Of a stretch of 64,000 nucleotides of DNA, positions 1 to 12,661 are shown piece after piece; the stretch's first letter is position 1, and every line of letters starts with the position of its first letter. The translations under genes were made by a program, and so were the position numbers. The stretch lies in NCBI GenBank assembly GCA_914767715.1, contig OU612068.1, forward strand, positions 10,352,001 to 10,416,000. The letters are read 5' to 3'. This DNA comes from Membranipora membranacea (taxonomy: Eukaryota > Bryozoa > Gymnolaemata > Cheilostomatida > Membraniporidae). The notes below the pieces were generated by a model. That model did not search any database, had not been told where the DNA came from, and worked only from the letters and a program-made list of their open reading frames with translations.

Positions 1-240
1 TGAGGCAGAGGCTCCAGCTGGAACACATCTGGGATGTTTTAAAGACGCCAGTCAGAGGGATCTTCCGCTGCTGATAAATTTTGGAAACTCAAACACAGTT
101 TCAACTTGCATCAAGTCATGTTCAGCTAAAGGTGAGACATTGCTTGTTAATTTCAAATCTATTAGGTGCCAAATCGATTTGATAATATCTTTAGTGCTGG
201 AGCTTCAGGGTCATATTTTATTGATTATACTTAAATGCCT
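1..240. other. left edge, no gene recognised
   Basis: I see no convincing exon here. If the WSC gene downstream reads rightward, this is probably intron of that gene, because its preceding exons are not visible between here and 828. Confidence 0.3.
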
Positions 241-663
241 AAAGTGTCTAGGAAAGCAAAAAACAACCACTGTTCATATCAAAGCTTTGCCATTGCGTTG
301 AACAAAAAAAGTAAATCTTTTCGCATAAGGACATTATTGATTGATGTAACCTAATTTAAAGTGCGAAAATCCAGGGTCTAAAAGGGTCTAGAGTATGTTA
401 TCTCCCCTGTCACGTAATCACATTTAGTTGATAATCCACTTAAAGTATACCAGTAAGCCTAGCCCGGGCTTACCTAGGACAGTAATAAGGCTGCTCTACT
501 TACACTAGAAATCATCAAAAAACAGTATTGGACAACAGTAGCGTAGTCAAGGACATTTTAGTGTTAACCCGTAACAGGGGAGATAACATTTACTTTTTTT
601 GTTCATTGCAATGGCAAAGCTTTGATATGAAGGGTGGTTGTTTTTTGCTTTCCTAGACACTTT
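241..663. mobile_element. MITE family A, copy 1 (long terminal inverted repeats, right arm truncated)
   Basis: The left end beginning AAAGTGTCTAGGAAAGC is repeated in inverted orientation at about 590-663. The inner part carries inverted blocks around 'gagtatgttatctcccctgt' and 'caggggagataaca'. A second copy lies at 26665-27184. Compared with it, this copy lacks about 95 bases of the right arm (the segment around 'tctagacccttctagaccc' and 'gtccttgtgcgaata'). It has no coding capacity, so it is a non-autonomous DNA transposon. It probably lies in an intron of the WSC gene. The target duplication is not clear. Confidence 0.75.
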
Positions 664-828
664 AACATGAAAATATTCTTAGGTACGTTGTGAGAAATTA
701 TTCATAAGTAGTAAAAGGAGCAGACATATTCACAAAAAAATTTGCATTTGCTACTACGAGCAAATATTGTTTGCGTATAAACCCATGGGAAACTCCTTGC
801 ACAGAAAGTTTTATTCTATTTATTTCAG

Positions 829-992
829 GATATAAGTATGCTGGGCTTCAAGGTAGAGGTTGGTGTTTATGCGGAAACTCATATGGGCGTCACGGTCGTG
901 CCCCCAACTCTGAGTGTGCTGCTATGCCCTGCCCTGGAGCTCCAGGCGTCAAATGTGGGGCAGGATGGCGAAACAGCATTTATGAAATCTAA
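829..992 (+). CDS. WSC-domain protein, last exon only (partial)
   Basis: An acceptor (tttatttcag) precedes 829. The exon enters in phase 2 and ends at TAA 990-992. The peptide carries the second half of a WSC domain: YKYAGLQGRGWCLCGNSYG, then EC, PCPG, CGAGWRNSIYEI. WSC domains are Cys-rich extracellular carbohydrate-binding modules, found for example in yeast stress sensors, xylosyltransferase and many invertebrate secreted proteins. The protein ends directly at the domain end, with no membrane segment after it. Earlier exons are not visible here, probably left of the window. An AATAAA at about 1226 could serve as its poly(A) signal. The overall function is unknown. Confidence 0.7.
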
Positions 993-1289
993 TAATTTAT
1001 GAAAATTGTATGAAAAGTTAGAAAAGTCCTTGCTTTATATTTCATAATGTCATTTTATCTACTAAAGATACTGTTAAAAGACATACAACCTAAAACCTCA
1101 TTTAAATTTGGTGTATAGTCATCATCAATAATTGAGGTTTGAACTTTGGGGCTATATTCGAGAAGAAAACAAATATCAAAAATTTTAGTAAAGTAGATGG
1201 ACATAAAATGCTTTTCCATGACCCAAATAAATTAAATTCAACCCTCACGATGATGTCAATGGATGAGATATGTAAGGACTGTAGCCTTT

Positions 1290-1425
1290 GAAGCACATAT
1301 ACATATACATATACAAATATATATACAAATACATATACAAATACATATACATACAAATACATCTAAATAAACATATATAATTATATAGACATAGACATTG
1401 ACATAAACATAGACATACAGACACT
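1290..1425. repeat. ACATAT/ACATAC microsatellite
   Basis: Degenerate tandem copies of acatat, acaaat and acatag units. The reading frames across it are low-complexity Tyr/Val artefacts, not genes. Confidence 0.85.
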
Positions 1426-1499
1426 ACAAAAAATGCTCTGCCTGTCATCATGGGAATAAGACCAGGGAGACACATTTCTGATACTAAAAAGTATGCCAT

Positions 1500-1832
1500 T
1501 ACAGTTAGGAGTGATCTAATGGTTAAGGGTACGGGCTTGTGATCTTTGAGGTCCAGGTTCAGTTCCCGGTGCAGGCAGTCATTTCTGATTTGGTACTGGC
1601 ACACCATTGCTCCTAACCAAATCGTTTGCAGTACGGGACTAAAAACACTGGAGGTCAACTATGTGTTTGCATACCCCACACGCAGTAAAAAAACCCCTCT
1701 GCCTCTTCGATATAATGAGTAGCCAGGTTTCCGGCGGGCACAGGTTTAGGGTGCGGCATGAGTACTATGGGTCCCAGTTCCTGTACTAGTGAGATAGGAT
1801 AGCTCTCTTCACTTCAAAGATGATGATGATGC
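1500..1832 (+). mobile_element. tRNA-derived SINE
   Basis: The head resembles a tRNA with Pol III boxes. An A-box-like stretch is at about 1507-1525 (tctaatggttaagggtac), and a B-box-like stretch at 1555-1568 (GGTTCAGTTCCCGG). The body is unrelated to tRNA, and it ends in a (gat)n tail at about 1820-1832. This is the usual build of a tRNA-headed SINE. I have not identified the family, and no second full copy is in this window. Confidence 0.6.
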
Positions 1833-4800
1833 CATTACAAATGGTCTTTGTGTACAGAACTGTTGTTCAAATCATACTAAATTGAAGATATTTTAAAGGT
1901 TATCAGAGGTTTTGGGACACCTTTTCTTCTAATGACCAAAAACTGGCAGCCACAGCATGGAATACGGGGTCGGAATTCAAGCAGTGTTATAAATAAGCAG
2001 TTTTGATGTTCTGCATAACATATAGTTTAGTCACCAGCCACCACTGAGGGAAGTATAACCTTGTGTTATGATATACACACTGATATGGAATAATATATGT
2101 AAAATATTTACCTTGACGGTTATAGTTATATATAGTTATAATCTCAGTGTAAAAGAAAAACAAAGTGTTACGGCCATAGTTATAAAAAGCAGTGTAGATG
2201 GGACATTGCGCTTCAGTAACTTTGCATTTTGTCGACGCCCGCATTGTCATTGTGCCGCCAGCAGTGTCATGTTATGCATAGCGTAACTAAGTTATGCGTA
2301 GCGTAACTGCCAGTTTGTTTATAGTCAGCACTTTCTCAACGCTATACTTGTGGGTTCAAATGGCTGAGCTGTTAGCGCTGATGGCTTTTGTTTGGTTGTT
2401 GGTCCAATTCATCATGCGGGCACTCTTTTCACACTGGTAATAGTTTTCGCTATTTGATACAGCAGGGGTACAAGTAGTGCGGTGATGATGGGTGAATCAG
2501 TGACCCTCATGTTCGGTCTCATTTAAAGCTGATTTTTGTTGCACCTCGTCGGATGGATTTCTGTTGACAAATGTACAAATATATTTTGGTCACCCAATGA
2601 ATCCATTATCTGAAAACTTACATTGTGTTAAATATAATGGTTTTATTCCGTAGCCATAAATATATGACATAGCCTTCAACAGTGTTGTCTGAAGGATTTT
2701 CAGTCAAAGGTAAATGGCCAAAAGCGCCAACAAGCTATTTGATTGTTGGGCATTTGTTGGTATGATAGCATCCATTCTCCCCTGAATAGTAGTTTTTTAT
2801 CATGTATTACACCGAATTGATGATAAATTATCCTCTCATATGTCATGAAAAGACAACTCTCCACAACACCTATTATTTTGGGTATTTGAGAGCCCAGCTG
2901 GGTATATGGGGCAGACCCTTATCCTCTTGCGAAGGCCTCATATAGAGTCAGATGTATATATACATAAATATATATATATCTCTTTCTACGTACTTTAGAT
3001 AGAGGATAAGGCTGAAGCTGGTACTGGTGTAGTATTGTAAACCCTCTCCGCGCGAAAATAACCCTGGGACACGTTACAATATTGTAAACTATCCGGAGGA
3101 CACATTACATTAGCAACAGACCTCTTGTAAAGTGTCCCCCCTATTTCTCACTGTCCATTTTGAGGGCCAAGCTACTTATAATCATTCTAAATGGGTCAGA
3201 TCATCTAACTGGAGCATACCATGATCCCTGGATTGGATAAATTGCAATGTAATGAGTGGAACAGGTGATTTGCGCTTCACAGTAGCTTTATGAGCCGCAC
3301 GAAAACAACCCCCCTTCCCAAACTTCTATCTAGAACTGCACTGTTGTTCAGTATTTTTGTGTCATCATTAAGGCGCCAAAGTATCATTCTGAAAATTGTT
3401 ATTTCTTCGGCAATGGTAGCTGTTGGCAAGGCACTGCAGGGACAGTGTGTTCTGTAATGTGGTAACCACACATCTATTCACTGTTGGCTTAGTGCATACA
3501 CCTTTCTTCGCTAACCAGACGTCTTTCAATCATAAGAGTTTCAGATAACAACTGGTGTTCGCAAATACTCAATCATAATGTTAATGAGTTACCACCAACA
3601 CCATCCCCTAGTACAGCTGAGGCCATCATAGTGGCAGCGAGAACATCATGGTATGCTCAGGTTAGATGATCTGACCCATTTGATCATAAATAGCTTGGCC
3701 CTTGAAATGGACAGTCACGCTAACAAGAGTAATAATGATGAAACATTCTGAAAAATGATTGAAGATGGCAATAAACATATGCATATATAAGAAATATAAT
3801 GACACTTCTCAAACATTTTCATCTACTAATGGCAAACTCTTGAACAGGTATTTCTTTTTTCTGAGCAAAATAATTATTTCGCAATAGCTATGAACATCAA
3901 CTTGTCCAATGAAATATAACTAGAGATGACTTGTTTGTCTCAAAAAGTTGTCAGAAGTTGTTTTACCAATCAATGATAATTCACCTCACCGTGATTAATT
4001 ATCCAACAAATAAACAACTTATGTGGTCTGAGAATAATGTTAATTCCAACAGACAGCTAACCAGCAAGACCTCAGTGGTAAGCAGATCTACTAGTGTACA
4101 ATGTGTAGCAGCGTTGCTGCTGAGCACTGACTGAATATCCGGTTTCTTTGCCAATTTCTGGCGGATTTTCTATACAGCAGCAGTTTATGTCAGCAGTGTT
4201 AACAACTTAATTGCGTGAATATAACATATCAATAACTAACTTTTTTCATCTGATTTGTTCTCCTTAAATTAATGGCAGTTTTATATGACTGTTTTGAATT
4301 TCTCTCATCTCTCATCTAATTAATCTCACTCGGAGCGCTTTGGCTCCTTTATCGAGATACAGTCGTGTATGAACAATTGTTTAAATTATTAGTAGTAAGA
4401 AAGAAAAAAAAAGATTATGGATAAGGTTCCCCCTTCTCAACCTAAAAGTTTTCTCTGTAAGCAGTCTATTCAAGATCCGGTTTCTATCTTGTCCGGATTC
4501 CTTGTATATTTTTCAACCACTATTAAAAATTGAGATTTTTCACTGTTCATCCTCTTTCCACACTCCATGATAAATGTTCACCAATTTTTTTCAATTAAAA
4601 GTATCAATCTCAGTAGGGATAGGATAATACATAATTTCCCTTCCTGAGGCCAATAGCTAGTCAATTTTCTTCTCAAGCAGAGCTCGAATGTCCTAAAACT
4701 GCTTCTATTTTTTTTTAACTTTTCGAGTGACAGCTCAAGAAATTTGCTGTTTTCAGGTATAACCATCTTATACCCGCCAAAAAACACAGTAAGTACCGCA

Positions 4801-6416
4801 GATCAAGTGAACAGTCAGACTCAGTACAGTACCAGTCCTGCCTGCAAAAACAAAGGGTCAGCCTTCAGAAACCTTTTGAAATGAAGACTAATAATTGACA
4901 AGTAAACAAACTATTTTTATGTGATAATTATATGAATAGTTGTCCTCACAGAGATATATAGCGTGCCTACATTGGAGTTGTTCTCCCTTATTCCTCAAGG
5001 AGAATTAAAAAGAATCAACATTCAAGATTCAAGACTGCTAATAACATGGATCTGGGTTTGATCCTAAGTGGGGGAGAAGTTCTGATAAACTGACAGTACA
5101 AGTACTAGGAACTTGTATCCCTTATTAGGCCTGGTGTGAACGTACTAGCAATGCTAAAAAAACCCGACATATCGTAATTACCCTGAAGACATAACCGGAT
5201 ATATGACTACAACTCTTATACCAGTATTATCTCTAGTGATAGCTGTGCCAACTTTTCTGTCTAAAGGGAAGGGCTGCCCCCCCCCCTAACCTATTGTCCT
5301 AGACCATTCACGTGAACGGACTTCAACTCTGCCTCTGCTCCCATGACGGTAAAACCTAATTATAAATAAAGTCACCCGAGTTATGAATGAAGGTGATTTA
5401 TAAAATAATTCACGTGGTTGCAGCTTATTTTAAAATTCAAGCTTACCTTTTTGGTTCCCAGGGTAACTTGTAAGTAATAGATTGATCCCAGAGATTTGTA
5501 TCTGAAATAATAAAAGTTGATTAATTGAAAACACAGCAATTCACTAATATGTACATTGATAAGTTACAGCGATAAGTAAAGTGATAAGGTTGATAGCACT
5601 TCACAGCAGAGAGCTCTCCTCCAAAGTGTCTTTGCTATCTAAGGACCTGATCTTAGCAAACCTATGCCAATACACTGACATAGTAATGAAAAACTTGACA
5701 GTATCACACGTTATGTCTCTTCTTTAGTAATCTTAACCAACAGTGAGCTCATAGTGCTGTCGGGTTTTTATCCCCACATTCTTGTAGTTTTTAATGTATA
5801 GCATCTCTTGAAAAACTTTGCTGGTGGTTGGGGGTGGGGGAGCATAGCTTGTCAGTGCTTCCTTTGGAGCTGTTGCGCAGAGATTGGTCCCCTCTCAAAA
5901 AACATGTTAGAATTTCTGGGATTTTTCGTTTTACAAACCAAATCAACAGAGAGTGACTGGACATGTTTCAAAGCAAAGAATTGGAATCAATAATGCATGC
6001 CTGAATATTATGGTCTCATGCTGATGGATTAATGTTTATTCAAGATCCAGTTCTATTTCTGTTGGGCTTGGTTTTCCAGAACGTTAATCATGACATGTGG
6101 AATAACTTAATCACCAATACATTTAACTTGAACAAAGAAGTCAAAAGCCACTTTTAATATGTTAATTATTATTGATGTTCGTTGAATAATAACTAATGTA
6201 AAATATTTGTACAGGCCCATTCATCACTAATGTATTGCAGGGGATTTCCACAAACCAGAAAAAAAAAACCATCAAACTGATGACAAATACTGGGAACCCT
6301 AATATGGCCTATAAACTGATATCTCGCAGATTTTGATACTAAAAGCAATCTGAACCACAAGCTGTCAAGTTAGATTCATACAAATCAACAACAGAATTCC
6401 AACCACAGAATATATC
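1833..6416. other. intergenic region between the WSC and NHL genes
   Basis: About 4.6 kb of AT-rich sequence with no exon I can support. It contains a TA-rich run near 2955-2985, a poly-C run near 5278, and a stretch at about 5045-5130 with a B-box-like piece (gggtttgatcctaagtg) that may be a SINE remnant. The open frames here are short and have no recognisable domains. Confidence 0.5.
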
Positions 6417-8868
6417 ATGTCGCTGGAAAATAGCTCTGCCCGCCTGGCCTTAACTCTGGTAAGACGAGACTTTTAATGTTATAATTTTATCAATTTTCAT
6501 CATAATTCAATTCAATTAATTTCATAACGAATTTTGTTCTATAAAAAGTTAGAAATTTCAACTATAAAATGGTATCCTGCTTTAAATTTCAGATTCTAGG
6601 AGCAGTGTTCGTTCTGAAACCCGCTGCTGGTGATATAATCCATAAGAAATACTTTGAAGGGTAAGAACATCTGTAGAACAATATATATGCATTGTCGGAT
6701 TTGCAACCGTTAATTCATTTAGATATTGGCACACATACAAATAATCAAACAGTTTTGTGATTTTTGAAATTGTTAATGCTTTCATTTCTCCATTTATTAT
6801 GCAGAATTACATTGGAAACAGTCAACCCTATTGATACCCTAGAATGTGGCTATGAGATTGTTCACATGGAGAATATCAAAGGTAGCCCGAATGTGAAGGC
6901 ATTCAGAACAGTCACCACTCGAAACGACATGTGACCCCAGCATCTGGATACTCAACGAAACAAATCAAAACATTTGCCAGTGAAGGAGATAAATGTGTTG
7001 AAAAGTGGACATACCAATCGAATCTTTACCACTCTCTACATAAATACAATACCACACATGACTTTCTCATAGCTTCATTTGACTATTGCATTATAATTCA
7101 ATCTAGAGTTGATAAGTCAACAGATGTTTTTGCTGGGGTCTGTTCAACTAAAGGGTATCAAGATGGCCCAGGCCACCATGCTAAGTTCAGCACTGTGTAT
7201 CACTCTGTGAAACATCCTTCTCTAAACAGCCTGATCATATCTGATCATGACAATCAATGCTTGCGTAGCCTTGACCTTGGAGCAGCTCATGTTTCTACTC
7301 ATAAAAGACTGCTTGTAAAACCACTAGGGCTTGCACTTCATACGGCAACCAATACATTATTTTTCTCCTACCGCAAACGCTATGATGGAGGAGGAATCGG
7401 GAAAATAAGTAGAATCGATGGGCAAGTTGAGTACATAAGTGGAACAGATAACAACCCTGGGCACAATGATGGAAATTTAATTAACGCCAAATTTTCTAGC
7501 CTGCCGCTGTCCATAGCCTTTGTTGCTGAAGCTGTTCTACTAGTTACTGACTACAATAATCATGTCGTACGTGTAGTGGATATCAATCAAAATTCTGTCT
7601 CTACATTATGTCGCCCTGGTACCCCATCGGGAGGAGGTGTGCCAATAGATCAGTGCGAACTGAAAAGCCCCCAGTCTCTTCTTGCTCAGCCAGATCGCAG
7701 CCGGATACTCGTTGGTATGCATGGCTCCATAGCAGCAATCTATTTCAAAGGTAAAACATAAACAAATGTATACTCAACAAGCTGTAGTTTACCGTAACCC
7801 CTGAGTTGTCCATGAAGTGCAAAACATTTCTGAATGTCTTAAAAAGTCAAGCTTGTGAAAACTAGATGCCAGCTGATCAATTAAAATTACTATTATCAGA
7901 CAGGAAGAAAGTCCATAATATGATAGCAGAACATCATTTATTATTGTGTCTTCCGGTAATTTATTTTAAATCAAGAATAAATTAGTTCCATATCTTATTT
8001 TTGTAGTACCCGAAGCTGAAGGACATGGATATTCTACCACAAATCCAAAGACGACAACTAAGGCAACAACAATTGCAAAAATAGCAGCAACTGTAACCAA
8101 CAATGACAAGATTGTAAACACTAGAACGGAATTGCCTGAACATCTGCTCAACTCATTCAGTCCTACACTGTCGAGAAGTTCACTGAGAACCATACCGGCA
8201 TCCATGACAGCAGAGACATCTCTGCAAACAGTATCTGAGAAAAACCAGCCAACGAACCCCATCATGCCAGATACTGAACCTGCAGACACTGAAGTGATAA
8301 GTACAACAGCAGGTGATGTTCATCCTGATATTACAATTGGAAATGGGCCTGACAGCATTGATTCGACTGCAGACACAAAAACCACCACAAAGGCTGAAGC
8401 CACAACAAGTAAAACCGCAGGTATGGATTCACATCTTTGGTGCTTTGGTAGATGGGGATGTTCTACTATCGAGTATTAGTGTTGCTGAAAAAGAATTCTC
8501 TTCTCATCCATAAGGAGAGATTTTGATTGGTTCCGCTGATTTTATCCTTATTCTGTACCAACTGTTACTAGCAGTAAACGAGATTGATCCATAGACTAAA
8601 TGATAATTATTAAGTCTATGAATTGGGTATTTGATGCATTGTAGAGTAACTTTGGCCCAAAACTTCACCTTGCCTTACCTGTTGCAAAAAAAGAAAAAAA
8701 ATGAGGTCATTACATCAATTTACTCTCTTTCTAGGAACTGATGAAAGCCAAACTGTGAAACTTGCGAAGATTATAACCCCCAGTGTTACTGTGACTCTTA
8801 TTGTCCTTGCTGTCATAGCAGGCATAGTGTTCCTTCTCCGAGGAAAACAGATCAGGTCTGCAGAGTAA
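6417..8868 (+). CDS. NHL-repeat single-pass type I membrane protein
   Basis: Six exons: 6417-6458, 6593-6660, 6805-6881, 6941-7750, 8007-8420, 8735-8868. Together they close in frame at 514 aa. Residues 1-27 look like a signal peptide. The fourth exon holds NHL-type beta-propeller repeats: DGPGHHAKF followed by IISDHDNQCLRSLDL, then HNDGNLINAKF followed by LLVTDYNNHVVRVVDI. The fifth exon is a Thr/Ser/Lys-rich stalk. The last exon has a membrane segment at about 481-506 followed by a short RGKQIRSAE tail. NHL propellers bind protein or RNA; this one would face outside the cell, so ligand binding or adhesion is an inference. The 59-base intron at 6882-6940 is unusually short but is needed to keep the frame. 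An alternative would be a frameshift there. The ligand is unknown. Confidence 0.75.
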
Positions 8869-8885
8869 GCCGAGAGAGCCAAAAG

Positions 8886-9015
8886 GTAAGCCAACAGCGT
8901 GGAAGTTGCATTCGCATTTTCACGTGGTCCTTTTTTCATTTAATCTCACCGCAAGATTTTGCCTGAGGTTTCAGATTCCTGTTGTTAAATCAGTATCTTT
9001 TTTTCTCCCATCCAG
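8886..9015 (+). other. 3' UTR intron of the NHL gene
   Basis: A strong donor (AAAAG|gtaagcc) lies 17 bases after the stop codon, and an acceptor (tcccatccag) ends at 9015. It suggests a spliced 3' UTR. A weaker donor overlaps the stop codon itself (AGA|gtaagc at 8865) and could allow an alternative C-terminus. There are no transcript data to decide. Confidence 0.4.
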
Positions 9016-9610
9016 GGTTGCCATGCCATGTGAGAGCATCCTTGTGCAGTGAAACAAAACAGAAACTCGCACGATTCTACTGATACCACATAATTTCATA
9101 AAACATGGGGAAAACTGCTCAGTTTTTCTCTATCAAATTGTTCGTATCAGAAGCTCAACAGAAAAGAGGGAGCTACTTCATCCAGGGAGTATTCTTCCTG
9201 CTTCATCGAACTTGCCTTACCGGGCCTGCCGTTTTTATTCCAGTCAACGGAAAGATGAACAGTTAATTAATCCAAAGATTCCATTGGAATATTTGATGGT
9301 TACTTTTGACCCATTTAAAGAGCAGGTTCCTAGCTCTATGTTTTTTTGCATAAAATATAAAAGGCTGATATTATAATTACATATTTTGTCATATATTATT
9401 TATCATACTTATAACCTAGCTATTACATTGTTATGAATGGTGACATTTTAACTCTTAGAATCAAAGTTATTATTATGTGTGAATTTACTATAGGACCTAT
9501 GCTAGGTGGAAATAATTTGGATTAATATATTAGGCTTCTGATTTATACAGTAATTCCATGTGAAAATGAAGCGCTGGCTTCATTTTGGATCAAGCATGAA
9601 TTGTTTCAAC

Positions 9611-9616
9611 AATAAA
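9611..9616 (+). terminator. poly(A) signal AATAAA of the NHL gene
   Basis: This is the first canonical hexamer after the NHL stop codon, within an AT-rich 3' UTR. Confidence 0.5.
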
Positions 9617-9619
9617 TGT

Positions 9620-10713
9620 TTTATTAATAGGAAGTACAATAATTGTATTTATAATAATTATTAGTATCATCATGCCAAAAATAATAGTTGATCTTTTCAT
9701 TCTGTGCAGTTACTCATCCATGGATATAAGAATCCAAGACAGAATGCACTTAAATGGCCTGTGTTAAATAGCTTTTTTGCACTCATGTGTTGTTTCAAGC
9801 TATGGTGACAGACGAGAGATTGGGAATTACCACAACATTGTGGAAAATTAATGTATTTGAAGGCAATAGGGAATAACAGTCTTGTTCCACAGGAAGAAAA
9901 TTTACATTTACAGTAGCTCTCAACTGTGGATGGGATTTCACATTGATTATTATTAATGAATTTTCTTTCCACAGCACATGTCGGCGCTTTTGCGTATTGA
10001 TGAAAAAGAATTGTGGACGAAGAAAAATTTCAATCTGGGAATGTGGACCATTTAAAGAAATCCATTTCAGAAAGAAAAATAACTGATTTTGTGCCTACAA
10101 ATTAAGCATTTGTGATTGTATGAGGCCATAATATGATCATTTAATTCCCTCCTTGATAAATATTAGAAAATTCTTCTACATTCTCAACACCGCTGCTTTA
10201 ATATAGCACGCTGAATTGTATCACTGCTGATACTGTTTATCCATTGATATGAGTTTATTGATCAGTGGTTAAATACATTGTGTGGCTAATTGTGAAGATA
10301 TGCTATCAGTATAAAGATTGACTTCCCAGTAACAACCTTCAAAAACTCAGGCTAGCTGCTCGACAAAAGTTTAGAAGTGTCGGCTATTCTAGATTCTGAA
10401 CTTGTGGACCAATCAAAGATGAGAAATGTGGTATAGCAGCCACACATGAATAGTCATACGCTTGCTCAGGGTCAGATATGTACCATATAATAATTATATA
10501 ACAGTGTATTTTTCTGATATGAACATTATTCGCTTGCATAGCAATGACTGTGTCCTTCTGCCTTATTGGACAATTTCATTGCTTAACACAATCACTGGCA
10601 TTGCAATAAATCCATTTTGAATAAGAAATATTAGACTTACCTGCCCACGACAAAAGAGTAGACAATCCATAAAATATACGATTAATTACTGTCAACGTCT
10701 TGCATTGCTACTA
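9620..10713. other. intergenic, no gene recognised
   Basis: AT-rich sequence between the NHL gene and the TIR element. I see no supported exon, RNA gene or clear repeat. Confidence 0.4.
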
Positions 10714-11699
10714 GGCCAGAAGCAGCTATAGCATAAGTTGTTATGGCACGGACAATTTTTGATGGCAGGGAACTGATCGCATATTATACTTCATTGGTGT
10801 TTCTTCTGTAAAATTCACCTGGTGTACCCAGTTGTAGTGGTCATATTTAGAAATTAAAAGGTGTTTTGTTTTGTCATTATGTGTGTAGGGAAATAACTCC
10901 TATTCTGTGTAGTCTAACTGATCTAATCATCAGGGAATTCCAGGTTGAAATTGCATTGTGGGATTTGTTGACATGGCAATTAATTCACGAAGTAAACTTG
11001 TAGAGAAATCTGCTCGTATCAGACCAGCACAAATTGAAAAATTTCAATTGAATTATGTCAAACTTCTTATGGGGATGTATGATATTGTATGGTCTTAAGA
11101 CCACTGTCTTGGGGCAATTACCAACAACATTTTTGATGTTTCAATTGCCTCTTAATGTCATTTTTCGGCTGGATATCTTTTGCATAACACATGAACAAAG
11201 AGTTCAATGAGTGCCTCACTTTTCAGCAAAGAAACCCAACTGTCAGAGTCTGAAAAACTTAGATATGCCAGCTTCGCATGCTTTCTTAACATGCTAATGA
11301 CATGATATGGGGATATGCGGTAGCGCTGTCTCTCACCAACCACCTCAAGCAATGATAAAACATATACAATGTAGAACCCAGGACTATAGTCTTGACTTGT
11401 GTCAACTGCATCAAACTCTTGACTTCCCACTAATCACACATCGATAGTGTGAATATTTGGGATATGCAGTAGTGCTGCGGCTGACCTCTTCAACTGGGTA
11501 AACACTTTTTTCCTACATCAAATTTGTCTCACGTCTAGGCTGCTTTTTGTCTTGTTCTCATTGAGATGTAGTGCTGTCGCTGACCACCTTTTAAAATGAT
11601 GTGATAGAATATCTTGTTAAAATCATACATATAGTTGTGTTTCCTGCTGACCATATTAATCACTTAACATTTCACTTACCTAACCGATTGTGAAGAAAA

Positions 11700-12270
11700 T
11701 TGCAGGTATGCCGCCGCTCTGCCGCTGACATGATTGCTACAACCGGGTACACTCTCAGTTTTAGATTCAGCACGTTGTTCTACCCTAGATATACCCTTGT
11801 TTAATACTCGTAACATTTCACTTATTTTAAGCGATTTTGAGAAAAATTGCGATATGCTGCCGATCTTCTGCTGACATGATTGCTACGACTGGGTACAGTA
11901 GACCAAGTTTGGTCCATTTGCCTGCATTCCGGGTGGCTTCCAATCCGCTGGTCACGCCGCGGCGTGACCAGTGGATCGGGAGCAATAGGCATGCAGGCAA
12001 TTGGATCAAACTTGTTCTAGGTTACACCCTTATTTCTTTATATTCTGCACGTTATCATATCCTTGAGACACCTTTTATTTAAACTCTTAATATTTCACTC
12101 ATTAAAAGCAATTTTTAGAGGAAATGAGGATATGCTGCCGCTGACATGATCGCTACAACTGGGTACACCCTTAATATTGGATTCAGTATGTTGTTCCACC
12201 CTAGAAACACCTTTTATTGAATTCTTAACATTTCACTTATTATATGCAATTTTGAGAAATATTGCGGATA
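11700..12270. repeat. three-unit tandem repeat inside the TIR element
   Basis: Units of about 150 bases each run from 'gatatgctgccg...' through 'tgacatgattgctacaactgggtacac' to 'aacatttcacttatt' and 'gagaaaaattgc'. Unit 2 is enlarged by a 121-base MITE. Similarity between units is high but imperfect. Confidence 0.7.
11899..12019. mobile_element. hAT-like MITE family B, copy 1 (nested)
   Basis: A 121-base hairpin with terminal inverted repeats (TAGACCAAGTTTGGTCCA at the left, TAGAACAAGTTTGATCCA as the inverse of the right). It is inserted in unit 2 of the tandem repeat. The uninterrupted sister units read gggtacac. Here the flanks are gggtacag and ggttacac, an 8-base target duplication with one change in each copy. 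Further copies are at 20460 and 37660. Confidence 0.75.
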
Positions 12271-12661
12271 TGCTGCCGCAAGACAGTATCATACTAACTT
12301 CATAAAGATCTGACATTATACTTATTGAAAATTTTAAATTTGTCCTGATCTAACACGAGCAGACTTCTGCAAGTTTACTTGGTAAATAAATTGGCAAGTC
12401 AACAAAATCCCCACAATGCAGTTTCAACCTGGAATTCCCTGAAGATTAGATTAGTAATATTACACAGAATAGGAGTTATGTCCCCACACATATAATACAA
12501 AACACCTTTTAATTTCTAAATATGACCACTACAACTGGGTACACCCAGTGAATTTTACAGAAGAAACATCAATGAAGTATAATATGCGATCAGTTTCCTG
12601 CCATCAAAAATTGTCCGTGCCATTTTTTTATAGAGCAGTTACAGCTAGGCTGCTTCTGGCC

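Larger units (their letters stand above)
10714..12661. mobile_element. 1.95-kb TIR element with internal tandem repeats
   Basis: Terminal inverted repeats of about 350-370 bases start GGCCAGAAGCAG at 10714, and the inverse ends at 12661. TA flanks both ends (10712-10713, 12662-12663), which fits a TA target duplication. The arms diverge by scattered substitutions. Between them lie three roughly 150-base tandem units (see 11700-12270). There is no transposase reading frame, so the element is non-autonomous. A fragment resembling part of the arm (ggaattccaggctcaaatcgcattgtggg) is found at about 35068. Confidence 0.75.

Noticed and set aside
1102-1658. Open frames over the 1.1-1.7 kb region on the minus strand
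   Set aside because: They run through a microsatellite and a SINE; the repetitive Tyr/Val/Cys composition is an artefact.
8313-8513. Second-frame open frame in the Thr-rich exon of the NHL gene
   Set aside because: It is a shadow of the in-frame stalk exon and has no splice context of its own.
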